From NCBI RefSeq assembly GCF_012910905.1, contig NZ_WTVN01000039.1:1-36013 (forward strand): a stretch of DNA of 36,013 nt. Direction: 5' to 3'. The notes beneath the pieces were generated by a model that did no database searches, had not been told where the DNA came from, and worked only from the letters and a program-made list of their open reading frames with translations. Within the stretch, counting starts at the first letter, position 1; every line of letters starts with the position of its first letter. A program made the translations under genes and the position numbers. This DNA is from Aromatoleum toluvorans. Its GTDB lineage: Bacteria > Pseudomonadota > Gammaproteobacteria > Burkholderiales > Rhodocyclaceae. Shown piece by piece: positions 16,555 through 24,535 of this stretch.

Positions 16555-16579
16555 GCGGGACGGTTTGCCGCCGTCCCGC
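16555..16579 (+). terminator. Hairpin terminator of the PQQ dehydrogenase gene
   Basis: Perfect 9-base arms gcgggacgg (16555-16563) and ccgtcccgc (16571-16579) enclose a 7-base loop, starting eight bases after the dehydrogenase stop. No T-run follows, so termination may be incomplete. The stem strength and position make it the likely end of the transcript. Confidence 0.62.
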
Positions 16580-16725
16580 ACGCAGGCCCCCCGGTTCGCC
16601 GGGGTGGTCCGCTGAGCCTGCCTGGGCCTGCCCCACGGCGCCCGGGCGGGTTCAGCCGACCATCCCCCACTGTCGCGAATATTTCGCTACCTGCTTTTCC
16701 CATCTTCGCCTGAGAGGATCCGTAC

Positions 16726-17580
16726 GTGAAACGTCTGCCCCTGAAGTCGCTGCTTGGCGCGACCCTGCTTGCCGTCGCGGCCCAGTCCGCACTCGCCGCC
16801 GACCGCGGCACCCCGCGTGAGGCCCGCACGCTCTTCGACCAGGCCGTGAAGTACATGGAGGCCAACGGCGCCGAACGCGCCTTCGCGGCCTTCAATGACC
16901 GCAAGGGCGAGTTCGTGCGCAAGGACCTGTACGTCTTCGTGATCGACGACAAGGGCGTCTACCAGGCGAGCGGCGCCGCGCCCGAGGCGCTCGTCGGCCT
17001 GACCGTGCTGAACACGACCGACGCGGCCGGCAACCCGCTGTTCCGCGAGATGATCGACAGCACGCGCGTGACGCCCGAAGCCACCGTGCGCTACATGTGG
17101 CTGAACCGCGTCACGAACAAGGTCGAACCCAAGGTCAGCTACGTGCGCAAGGTCGGCACCTACGTCGTCGGCGTGGGCTACTCCGCCCCGCGTGCGAGTG
17201 CCGACGACGCGCACGCGATGCTCGGCCGCGCGGTCGCGCTGGCGAAGGCGGACGGCTCCGCGAAGGCGGCGGCCGCGTTCAACGACCGTCGCGGGGCCTT
17301 CGTGAAGGACGACCTGTACGTCTTCATGGTGAGCCTCGACAGCGGCAAGTTCGAGGCGATGGGCATGAACCCGGCGCTGTCCGACACCGACGCGCGCGGC
17401 CTGGCCGATGCCGAAGGGCACAAGATCATCGCCGAGATGATCGAGAAGCTGAAGACCGCCGACGAGGCCACCGTCGACTACGTATGGCGCAATCCGGTCA
17501 CCAACCGCGTGGAAAAAAAGCGCTCCTACGTGCGGCGCGAGGGTGGTTCGATGATTGGCGTCGGCCACTACACGGAGTAG
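16726..17580 (+). CDS. Secreted tandem Cache-domain protein
   Basis: A 284-residue protein with a signal peptide (about 1-24, ending SALA) and no membrane helix or output domain. The mature part is an internal duplication of two single-Cache-like domains: AFAAFNDRKGEFVRKDLYVFV (about 52-72) recurs as AAAAFNDRRGAFVKDDLYVFM (about 182-202), and the end VRYMWLNRVTNKVE...SYVRKVGTYVVGVGY recurs as VDYVWRNPVTNRVE...SYVRREGGSMIGVGH. Cache domains bind small ligands, so a free periplasmic pair suggests a binding protein or partner for a membrane sensor. The start is GTG at 16726 with gagagga upstream. It lies 178 bases after the PQQ dehydrogenase, beyond a hairpin, and 37 bases before the HExxH protein, with which it may be cotranscribed. 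Confidence 0.82.
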   Translation: MKRLPLKSLLGATLLAVAAQSALAADRGTPREARTLFDQAVKYMEANGAERAFAAFNDRKGEFVRKDLYVFVIDDKGVYQASGAAPEALVGLTVLNTTDAAGNPLFREMIDSTRVTPEATVRYMWLNRVTNKVEPKVSYVRKVGTYVVGVGYSAPRASADDAHAMLGRAVALAKADGSAKAAAAFNDRRGAFVKDDLYVFMVSLDSGKFEAMGMNPALSDTDARGLADAEGHKIIAEMIEKLKTADEATVDYVWRNPVTNRVEKKRSYVRREGGSMIGVGHYTE

Positions 17581-17617
17581 ATTGAACGTTCGTGGTGCGG
17601 CAGCGAGGGGCGTGGCG

Positions 17618-18505
17618 GTGAGGATGCAGGGCGCAGGCGGGGGGATGTTCGCGCGATGCCTGCTCGTCCTGGGGGCGCTGTTCGCGGCCGTGCCGAACGC
17701 GCGCGCCTGGGAACCAGGGGCGATTTCCGGCCTGTCCGGGCTCACGATCCGCGTCGAAGGCGAGGGCTGGGGCAGTGCCGAGCGCGACGAGATCGAAACC
17801 CTGCTGTACGCGGTGGCGGACGAACTCACGCGCGGCGCAACGGCGGCTCCGGTCGATCCCATCGTCGTCACCCATGCACCCGGCAGCCCGGTCACGCTGT
17901 TCGACAAGGGCAGCCAGGGCGAATACCGCGTGCGCCTCTCCGCGCGCAATCGCGGCTGGGCGCAGTATGCCTACCAGTTCGGCCACGAGCTGTGCCACAT
18001 CCTCTCGAACTACGAAAGGCGCGCACACGATGCGGGCCGTCGCGAGACACAATGGTTCGAAGAGGCGCTGTGCGAGACCGCAGGCCTCTACGTGCTGCGC
18101 AGCATGGCGCAGCGCTGGCGGACCGACGCGCCATACCCCGGCTGGGACGTGTACGCGCCCAGTCTCGCGGCCTACGCCGACCGCCTCGCCGCCGAGCCGC
18201 ATCGCCAGCTCCCGTCCGGCATGTCGATCGCCGCGTGGCTGGAGTCGAAGCTGCCGCGCCTGTCGGCGGATCCCTATCGCCGCAGCGACAACGAGGTCGT
18301 CGCCAATCTGCTGCTTCCCCAATTCGAGCAGGGGCCGGGGCGCTGGGTCGTGCTGCGGTATCTCAACCTCGCCCCTGCAGCGCCCGGCGGCCTTGCCGGC
18401 TACCTCGTGCAGTGGCGCAACAGCGCCCCGGCCGAGCATCGCGGGTTCATCGATGCGCTGGCGGGATCGCTGGGGCTGCACCAGGCTGCGGTTGCAGCCT
18501 TGTAG
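17618..18505 (+). CDS. Secreted putative zinc metallopeptidase (HExxH)
   Basis: A protein of about 295 residues that I do not recognise as a named family. A signal peptide precedes NARAWEPG. A zinc-peptidase motif QFGHELCHILSN gives H123-E124-x-x-H127, and WFEEALCETAGLYVL follows about 20 residues later, with E149 in the place of the third zinc ligand of gluzincins. Both parts are needed for catalysis and both are present, so a periplasmic or secreted peptidase is plausible; a catalytic role is inference. Start choice: GTG 17618 has gagggg seven bases upstream; ATG 17624 and ATG 17645 are in-frame alternatives, the last giving a more compact signal peptide. It is 37 bases downstream of the tandem-Cache gene. 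Confidence 0.7.
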   Translation: MRMQGAGGGMFARCLLVLGALFAAVPNARAWEPGAISGLSGLTIRVEGEGWGSAERDEIETLLYAVADELTRGATAAPVDPIVVTHAPGSPVTLFDKGSQGEYRVRLSARNRGWAQYAYQFGHELCHILSNYERRAHDAGRRETQWFEEALCETAGLYVLRSMAQRWRTDAPYPGWDVYAPSLAAYADRLAAEPHRQLPSGMSIAAWLESKLPRLSADPYRRSDNEVVANLLLPQFEQGPGRWVVLRYLNLAPAAPGGLAGYLVQWRNSAPAEHRGFIDALAGSLGLHQAAVAAL

Positions 18506-18526
18506 GAGTCGCTGCCTGGTGCAGCC
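18474..18526. terminator. 13-bp-arm hairpin across the end of the HExxH gene
   Basis: Perfect arms ggctgcaccaggc (18474-18486) and gcctggtgcagcc (18514-18526) enclose 27 bases. The left arm is inside the last codons of the HExxH protein and the right arm is past its stop, ahead of the convergent gene ending at 18544. It probably terminates transcription from both sides. There is no T-run on either strand. Confidence 0.5.
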
Positions 18527-18543
18527 GCGGGTGCTTCTCCGTG

Positions 18544-18846
18544 TCAGTGGAACCCGCCCGGATCGCGGTCCGAGATGGCGTTGCGCAGGCGGATCTCGAG
18601 CGCGAGGCGCTGCACGTAGCGATCGAGTTCGCGATCCCCGACGGCACTCGCGCGCGGCCCTTCCTCGCCGCTGAGTCCGGGTCGGCCGAACACGCCGGCG
18701 TCTTCCTTGAGCTTCGCCCCTTCATCGAGCGCCCGCGCCTGCCGGTCGAAGGATTCGTCGCTGACGGCGTCGGCTGCGACGGTGGACGGGAGCGCCAGGA
18801 TGAGCACGGCCCCGATCACTGCGAGAGCGGCTGATTTCCGCGTCAT
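18544..18846 (-). CDS. Small secreted protein of unknown function
   Basis: A 100-residue protein not recognised by sequence. It has a clear signal peptide (MTRKSAALAVIGAVLILALP, cleavage likely after STVAA), then a short charged mature part of about 75 residues rich in Asp, Glu and Arg, with a predicted helical segment DRELDRYVQRLALEIRLRNA near the end. The ATG at 18846 is preceded by aggagagg on this strand. It is convergent with the HExxH gene and divergent from the large Ig-like protein. No cysteine is present, so no disulfide or lipid anchor is expected. Confidence 0.68.
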   Translation of the reverse strand: MTRKSAALAVIGAVLILALPSTVAADAVSDESFDRQARALDEGAKLKEDAGVFGRPGLSGEEGPRASAVGDRELDRYVQRLALEIRLRNAISDRDPGGFH

Positions 18847-19181
18847 GAGCCTCTCCTGAAAGTGTTGCTCCCTGAAATCCCTTGTACTTGTCGGCCTGTT
18901 TGTACTGCACAGATCCACTATAGGCGAGGGTGGGGAAAAGACCTGCGGAAAGCGTCTCGGATTCCCCACCAGACATTCCCCACCAGACGCGGGGAAGAGT
19001 GGGTGAAAACCCCCGGAGGAGTTCCCCGAAAAGCCCGCTCCGCAAATGCTTGCAGGGTGAAAGTATAAAATAATCAAAAACTTACGAATCTGGTACGAAG
19101 AGTGCCTTGGTGTGCTCACCCACAGGAGATGTGGCGCCCGCCGGGTTGGCTTGCGCCCCTGTGCCTCAACGGGAGCACACC
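18847..19181. other. Divergent intergenic region with AT-rich leader
   Basis: This 335-base gap separates two divergent secreted-protein genes. It holds two tandem copies of a 14-base repeat (18961-18988), a TATAAAAT box at 19064-19071 pointing to the Ig-like protein without a good -35 hexamer at the usual distance, and on the minus strand a TATAGT-like element near 18917-18922 for the small secreted protein. The heptamer ttgtact occurs twice near 18891-18925. No ORF here is convincing. Confidence 0.45.
18961..18988. repeat. Two tandem copies of a 14-base repeat
   Basis: attccccaccagac occurs twice, head to tail, without spacer. It lies between divergent genes, about 80-100 bases upstream of the TATAAAAT box. 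Two identical direct copies could be a tandem regulator site or a replication-slippage duplication; the sequence alone does not separate these. Confidence 0.7.
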
Positions 19182-21530
19182 ATGAAAATGCTAAAACGTA
19201 AGGCCATTGCCGCAAGCTTGCTGGCGCTTTCGCTGTCGTCCGGCACGAGCCATGCGGTCCTCGAGCGCGTCGGTCCGCCGGACAACTCTCCGCCGATCGG
19301 CGGCTTCCCGGCCTGGTATCAGGACACCACCGGCCTTGCGCTTGAATTCTGCAGCCCGATCAACGCTGCCGAAGTCGCGGGCGGCTGGTGCCTGCTGTTG
19401 CCTGGCGACGTGCCGAACCCGCCTGAAGCCTTCCCGACCAGCTTCTTCGACGAGCACTTCTGGTTCGCGGCGGATGCCTCGATGACGCCTGCAACCGGCG
19501 GCAGGGCCTTGCTCGTGCTGGCCGTCGAAGCGGCATTTTCGGCCGACGTGGTGCCGGGCGGGCAGATCGCCTTCTCCCGCATACGGATGGTGCTCAATCC
19601 CGTGCCAGTGACCGGCTCCTACCGTTTCATCCACCCGTACGGGGAGCAGGTGATCGAGGCGACCGCGGGGGACAGGATCTTCTTCACCGACGACGTGGGC
19701 ATCAACTGCCCGCCGGGGCAGTTCGATTGTGCGACCCAGGGCGCGCTCGGCCCCTTCCTGCTGCCCGCCAACGCGCCGGGAGGCCCCGAACTGCCGCCGG
19801 TTTCCGGCCCGGTGCCGGGCAAGCTCTACATCGCCGATCCGGCGCGTGTCGGACCGGTCACCGGTAGCCCGCTGACGTCCTTCACGGATTCGTCCGGCGC
19901 AGTGCGCAACCACAACATCTACCGCATCGAGGGGCCGGCCGGTTCGGGCCTGGGGATCGATCCGGTCAGCGGCGCGTCGGTCGATTACCTTGAAACCACG
20001 GACTTCTCGCTGATGGGCCGGATATTCTCGGGTACCCTGCCGGGCCGCGTCACCGTCGAACGCGCAACCTATGAGCGCGATCCCGCCACGGGGAACAAGC
20101 TCGATGTGTTTGCCTCCGCGGTCGGTACCTCGCAAGGCCGCGTGCCCGCACAGCCGCGTCCGCCTACCGTCGTGCCGCAACTGTCCTTCTTCGATGCCGC
20201 ATGCGCGGGCACCGTCGACCCGGTGACGGGCGAAGTGCTGCCGCCGTTCGGGGCGCCTGCCGCCGCGACCGAGACGCAGATGCTGGCGGCGAGTGCCGGC
20301 ACGTACTGGGGGCAGATCGCGCCGGCCACGATTCCTGCCGCGGTGTGCGTGAAGGATCTCACCGCGCGCGACATCACCGGCAACATCGTTCCGGTCTACC
20401 ACCCGTACCAGGTGGCCGACGACGTGTTCATCACCTCCGCGCTCTTCGACCGCGCAGCCGGCACCCTCACCGTGAATGCGGAGTCGACCGACAAGGTGGT
20501 CCCGCCGACGCTCACGCTCACCTACGGGACCTTCAGCGGCGTCATGACCGCCGGCACGCTCACGGTGCCGAACCTGCTGTCGCCGCCGTCCAGGGTGCGT
20601 GTCCGTTCGAGCGCCTTCGGTACCAGCGAGGAGCACGTGCGTACCACGCTGGCGACCGCTACGCCGGTCGGTCAGACGCTGGCGGTGAACGACACCTTCT
20701 CGCTGCTCGAGGACGCGCCGCTCACGAGCTTCAACGTGCTCGCCAACGACACCGGCGCCGCTGGCGGAACGGTTGCGCTGACCGGCCTGCCGCGTCTTGG
20801 TACGGCAGTCGTGAATCTCGACGGCACGATCGGCTACACGCCCAATCCCAACGCCAGCGGGACCGACCAGGTCAGTTACACGGTAACGGTGGCGGGGCGG
20901 GTGTCCAATGTGGCCGTGGCGACGATCACCATCACACCGGTGAATGATCCGCCCACCGCGGTGAACGACTCGGCGACCGCCATCGCCAACGTGACGCAGG
21001 CGATCAACGTGATCGCCAACGACACCGACCCGGATGGCGCAGCCAACATCGTCGGGGCAACCAACGTCAGCCAGCCGGTAGGCGTCCCCGCCACTCCGGG
21101 AGCCATCGCCCCGACGGGCGCGACGGTCACGGTGGCAGGCGGCGTGGTGAGCTTCCGGTCGCCCGTCGCCGGCAGGTTCACCTTCACCTACAACGCGATC
21201 GATACGGCGGGCGCAATCTCGGCCACGCCGGCAACGGTCACGGTGCAGGTGGCGGCCGCGGAAACCGTCTCGATCACCCGGTCCGAGTACGTCTCCAGCA
21301 AGGGGCGTCTGCGTGCGGAGGGCCTCATCGGCCCGGCAGCCGGCCAGACGGTCACGGTCGAGTTCCTGAGCTCCACCGGCGGGGTGCTGGGCCTGGCCGG
21401 CACGGCGACTCCCGATGCGGTCGGCAACTGGGCCGTGGATGCCGTGGTGGCCCGTCCGGCCGCTGCCTCGCGGTTGCGTGCCACATCGTCGAACGGTGCC
21501 ACGACCGTGACCACGCTCACTCTGAAGTAA
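19182..21530 (+). CDS. Large secreted protein with Ig/cadherin-like domains
   Basis: A 782-residue exported protein. A signal peptide (about 1-25, ending SHA) is followed by an N-terminal region of about 470 residues beginning near GGFPAWYQDTTGLALEFC, a pattern found at the start of other large secreted bacterial proteins, with several cysteines (FC, WC, CPPG, FDC). Two Ig/cadherin-like domains follow: about 500-585 (NDTFSLLEDAPL, NVLANDTG, GTIGYTPNPNASGTDQVSY) and about 586-690 (VNDPPTAVNDSA, NVIANDTDPDG). A short beta-rich domain (about 690-782) ends ATTVTTLTLK. No sortase or type I signal is evident. The ATG at 19182 with gggag upstream is preferred to 19107. Surface attachment or adhesion is a guess. 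It converges with the GGDEF-EAL gene. Confidence 0.82.
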   Translation: MKMLKRKAIAASLLALSLSSGTSHAVLERVGPPDNSPPIGGFPAWYQDTTGLALEFCSPINAAEVAGGWCLLLPGDVPNPPEAFPTSFFDEHFWFAADASMTPATGGRALLVLAVEAAFSADVVPGGQIAFSRIRMVLNPVPVTGSYRFIHPYGEQVIEATAGDRIFFTDDVGINCPPGQFDCATQGALGPFLLPANAPGGPELPPVSGPVPGKLYIADPARVGPVTGSPLTSFTDSSGAVRNHNIYRIEGPAGSGLGIDPVSGASVDYLETTDFSLMGRIFSGTLPGRVTVERATYERDPATGNKLDVFASAVGTSQGRVPAQPRPPTVVPQLSFFDAACAGTVDPVTGEVLPPFGAPAAATETQMLAASAGTYWGQIAPATIPAAVCVKDLTARDITGNIVPVYHPYQVADDVFITSALFDRAAGTLTVNAESTDKVVPPTLTLTYGTFSGVMTAGTLTVPNLLSPPSRVRVRSSAFGTSEEHVRTTLATATPVGQTLAVNDTFSLLEDAPLTSFNVLANDTGAAGGTVALTGLPRLGTAVVNLDGTIGYTPNPNASGTDQVSYTVTVAGRVSNVAVATITITPVNDPPTAVNDSATAIANVTQAINVIANDTDPDGAANIVGATNVSQPVGVPATPGAIAPTGATVTVAGGVVSFRSPVAGRFTFTYNAIDTAGAISATPATVTVQVAAAETVSITRSEYVSSKGRLRAEGLIGPAAGQTVTVEFLSSTGGVLGLAGTATPDAVGNWAVDAVVARPAAASRLRATSSNGATTVTTLTLK

Positions 21531-21551
21531 CAGCCCGGTGTGCGGCGGGCG

Positions 21552-24074
21552 TCAGCTCGCCGCGCAAACGCTCAGCCCGGCCTCATGGCCGGGCTGAGCG
21601 TTTGTAGCAGGTGTCCCAAGCCGTTCGCGCAGTTCCTGTGCCGCCATCGGGCGGCCAAACAGGTAACCCTGGCCTTCATGGCAGCCGTGGCGACGCAGCA
21701 GCGCCGCCTGCTCGGCGGTCTCCACGCCTTCGGCAATCACTCGCCGGTTCAGCGAGCGGGCGATCTGGATGATCGCGCACGCAATCGCCCGATCCTCCGC
21801 ATTGGTGCATACGTCGGTCACGAAGGAACGGTCGATCTTGAGCTTGTTCAGCGGGAAGCGCTTCAGGTACGCGAGGCTCGAATAGCCGGTGCCGAAATCG
21901 TCGATCGCGAGCCCGTAGCCGGCGCGCTTCAGGGCGTCGAGCACCTCGCGCGCTGCATGCACGTCTTGCATCAGGGTCGATTCGGTCAGCTCGATCTCGA
22001 TCATGCCCGGTGGCACGCCGGTATCCCGCTGCACGGCGGCGAGCGTCGCCACGAGGTCGGAGCGGTAGATCTGCAGCCCCGACACGTTGATGCCCAGCTG
22101 CAGCTGCAGCCCCGCATCGCGCCAGCGGCGCGCCTCGCGGAAGGCTTCCTGGATCACCCACTCGCCGATCGGCAGGATCAGGCCGCTTTCCTCCGCGACG
22201 GGGATGAACCGGGCCGGGCTCACGGGCTCGCCGTCGCGCGGCGTCCAGCGCAGCAGCGCCTCGGCGCCGAAGATGCGGCCGGAGCGCAGGTTCACCTGCG
22301 GCTGGTACGCCAGGCTGAGTTCGTCACGTCCGAGCGCCTGTCGCAGGCGGTTGTGCAGCACCAGGCGCTCGGCCGCCTTCGCGTTCATCCGGTCGTCGAA
22401 GTAGCTGAAGGTGCCGCGCCCGCACTCCTTGGAGTGATACATCGCGGTATCGGCCTTCTGCAGCAGCGTATCGAAATCCTGGCCGTCGCCGGGGTAGATC
22501 GCGATGCCGATCGAAGCGCCGATGCTCAGGACCTGGCTGGCGATCTCGACCGGCGCATCCAGGCAGGCGTCGATCTTGCGCGCGACGGTGACGGCGTCCT
22601 CGGGGCAGGCGACGTGTTCGAGCAGGATCACGAACTCGTCGCCGCCGAGCCGGCTGAGCGTGTCGGTGCCGTACAGCGCATGGCGCAGGCGGTCGGCAAC
22701 GGCCACCAGCAGCGCATCGCCCACCGGGTGCCCGAGCGAATCGTTCACGCGCTTGAAGTGGTCGAGATCGAGGAACAGCAGGGCCAGGTGGCGCCCCGTG
22801 TGGCGCGCGTGCTCGGCGGCCTGCGCGAAGCGCTCGCGCAGCAGCGCCCGGTTCGGCAGCCCGGTCAGCGCGTCGTGGCGTGCAAGGAACTGCGCCCGCT
22901 CCTCGGCCTGCTTGCGCCGCGTGACGTCCGAGAAGGCGCCGACGAAGTGCGCGACCTGTCCGGCCTCGTCGCGCACGACCGAGATCGACAGGTGCTTCGG
23001 ATAGATCTCGCCGTTCTTGCGCCGATCCCAGATCTCGCCCTCCCAGCGGTTCTCCGCGAGCAGCGTTTCCCACATCCGCTGGTAGAACGCGCCGTCGTGA
23101 CGCCCCGACTTGAGCATCGCGGGCGACTGGCCGATCACTTCGGACGCCGCGTAACCGGTGATGCGCGTGAAGGCGGAATTGACGCTCACGATGCGGTTGT
23201 CCGCATCGCACATCATCAGCGCTTCACCGCTGTTCTCGAACACCGTGCCCGCCAGTTCGAGCTGGCGCTGCTGGCGCTTCTGCGCGTCGATGTCCGAATA
23301 CACCCAGATCGAGCCGCCGTGCGGCTGCTGCGGGTCGAGCGGGCGGCCGACGCGGTAGCACCACACGGGACTGCCGTCGCGGCGCCGCAGCAGCACCTCG
23401 TCCTCGCTGAAGCCCTGGGTTTCGAGCCGGTGATAGAGGCGGATGCCGTTCTCCCGCCAGTCCTGCGCCGACGGATAGAGCATCGCCGTCTTGCGCCCGA
23501 CGAGGTCCTGGGCGCTGTCATGGCCGAAGATTTCCGCCATGCGTGGGTTACAGCGCAGGATCACGCGGTCCTGGATATAGGCGATGCCGACGTGCGCGTT
23601 GTCGAAGATCACGCGCTGCTCGTCGAGCAGCTCCTGCAGGCGGCGTTCGGCGTCCTTGCGTTCGGTGATGTCCTGCAGCGTCTCGATCGCGCCGATCACG
23701 GCGCCGTGCTCGTTGCGGATCGGCGCCGCGGTGAAGTGCAGCCACATCCCGCCGCGGCCCAGATGCGGGAAGAAGTCCTCGGCTTCGTAGCAGCCGGGAA
23801 TGCTCTTCGACGGCCGGTACTTGCCGGCGTAGTACGTCGGGATGAGCGTCTCGATGCACCCCGAGGCGACCAGATCGGCCATTACGGGCCGCCGCTCGGG
23901 GTAGAAGGGGCGCCACTGGTCCGAGGTGCCGATGATCTCGTCGGCCGACAGGCCGACCATCAGTTCGCAGGCGCGATTCCAGTAGCGGACGCGGTGCTGG
24001 CTGTCGATGACAAAGCTTGCCACCGGCGAACCGCTCACGAGTTCGCCGACACGTGTCTCCAGGGTTTCGATCAT
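21552..24074 (-). CDS. PAS-GGDEF-EAL cyclic di-GMP signalling protein
   Basis: An 840-residue soluble protein with no membrane helix. Three PAS domains (about 5-138, 150-268 and 272-388) precede GGDEF (about 393-560) and EAL (about 570-820). GGDEF is intact (477-481), but the I-site Arg is replaced (Y468-x-x-D471), so product inhibition is probably lost. The EAL domain keeps E605-A-L, N663 (NVSGLQI), ELTES, D725-D726 (DDFGTGYSS), K745 (KIDRSF) and EGVE, so it should be an active phosphodiesterase; net activity cannot be read from sequence. The start at 24074 has no clear ribosome site but gives a complete first PAS domain. Its last 17 or so codons coincide with a terminator hairpin shared with the convergent secreted-protein gene. 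Confidence 0.92.
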   Translation of the reverse strand: MIETLETRVGELVSGSPVASFVIDSQHRVRYWNRACELMVGLSADEIIGTSDQWRPFYPERRPVMADLVASGCIETLIPTYYAGKYRPSKSIPGCYEAEDFFPHLGRGGMWLHFTAAPIRNEHGAVIGAIETLQDITERKDAERRLQELLDEQRVIFDNAHVGIAYIQDRVILRCNPRMAEIFGHDSAQDLVGRKTAMLYPSAQDWRENGIRLYHRLETQGFSEDEVLLRRRDGSPVWCYRVGRPLDPQQPHGGSIWVYSDIDAQKRQQRQLELAGTVFENSGEALMMCDADNRIVSVNSAFTRITGYAASEVIGQSPAMLKSGRHDGAFYQRMWETLLAENRWEGEIWDRRKNGEIYPKHLSISVVRDEAGQVAHFVGAFSDVTRRKQAEERAQFLARHDALTGLPNRALLRERFAQAAEHARHTGRHLALLFLDLDHFKRVNDSLGHPVGDALLVAVADRLRHALYGTDTLSRLGGDEFVILLEHVACPEDAVTVARKIDACLDAPVEIASQVLSIGASIGIAIYPGDGQDFDTLLQKADTAMYHSKECGRGTFSYFDDRMNAKAAERLVLHNRLRQALGRDELSLAYQPQVNLRSGRIFGAEALLRWTPRDGEPVSPARFIPVAEESGLILPIGEWVIQEAFREARRWRDAGLQLQLGINVSGLQIYRSDLVATLAAVQRDTGVPPGMIEIELTESTLMQDVHAAREVLDALKRAGYGLAIDDFGTGYSSLAYLKRFPLNKLKIDRSFVTDVCTNAEDRAIACAIIQIARSLNRRVIAEGVETAEQAALLRRHGCHEGQGYLFGRPMAAQELRERLGTPATNAQPGHEAGLSVCAAS
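21565..21604. terminator. Bidirectional terminator, 18-bp perfect arms
   Basis: caaacgctcagcccggcc (21565-21582) and its exact complement (21587-21604) flank the loop tcat. Rightward reading gives a GC-rich stem followed by tttgt for the secreted-protein gene; leftward it gives the mirror image ending in tttg. The whole hairpin lies inside the 3' coding end of the GGDEF-EAL gene, whose stop is at 21552-21554, so leftward transcripts meet it before the stop codon. Confidence 0.82.
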
Positions 24075-24535
24075 CGGATGAGGCGGGAAATCTTGTTTAT
24101 AGAAGTTATTTATTCATTTATACACGAAACGGCTTACTGACAGCTTGCAGGCTTTGATGCAGGGCGCATCCCCGTGGCCCGGCGGGCTGCGAAACCCAGA
24201 CATTCCGCGGCATTCGCGCCGCGCCGGCGACCCCGGATGACAGTTTTGCGACATTTGCTATCAGCTTTGCCCCCCTCGGAGCGTCGGCGTCGCCTGCGGA
24301 CGGACGCGATTGACAACGGGAGAGCCTTGTAGCAATGGGGGTTTGCGCGGACTTCATATTTGCCCGCGCGGACATACTGCGCCGCAATAACGGCGGAGAA
24401 CCCGGATTGAGGCCGAGAGCATTTTTTGCCACCATTCGCTGCGCTTCGTAAGGTTGTAACTTTCCTGTAGTGGTCTTTCCCGCGTCCCGCACCGTGGATG
24501 CGAAATTGCTGCGAAACTCTCACAAGGAATACCGG
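24075..24535. other. Divergent intergenic region, GGDEF-EAL / aotJ
   Basis: This 461-base gap is the longest in the window. Its left end is AT-rich (24090-24125), with tttata twice, giving minus-strand TATAAA boxes for the GGDEF-EAL gene but no good -35. The right end has an aagga ribosome site for the binding-protein gene. One GCGACA at 24248-24253 is the complement of TGTCGC, the half-site core reported for Pseudomonas ArgR, but the rest of that site is not matched. Small frames in this gap (minus strand, 24118-24551) have no recognisable product. Confidence 0.45.

Noticed and set aside
21540-24140. 866-residue plus-strand frame
   Set aside because: It is antisense to the PAS-GGDEF-EAL gene, which has complete motifs in its own frame; the plus-strand translation shows none.
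24248-24253. GCGACA as an ArgR operator
   Set aside because: Only a six-base core agrees with the reported Pseudomonas half-site and it is about 290 bases from the start of aotJ, so chance is likely.
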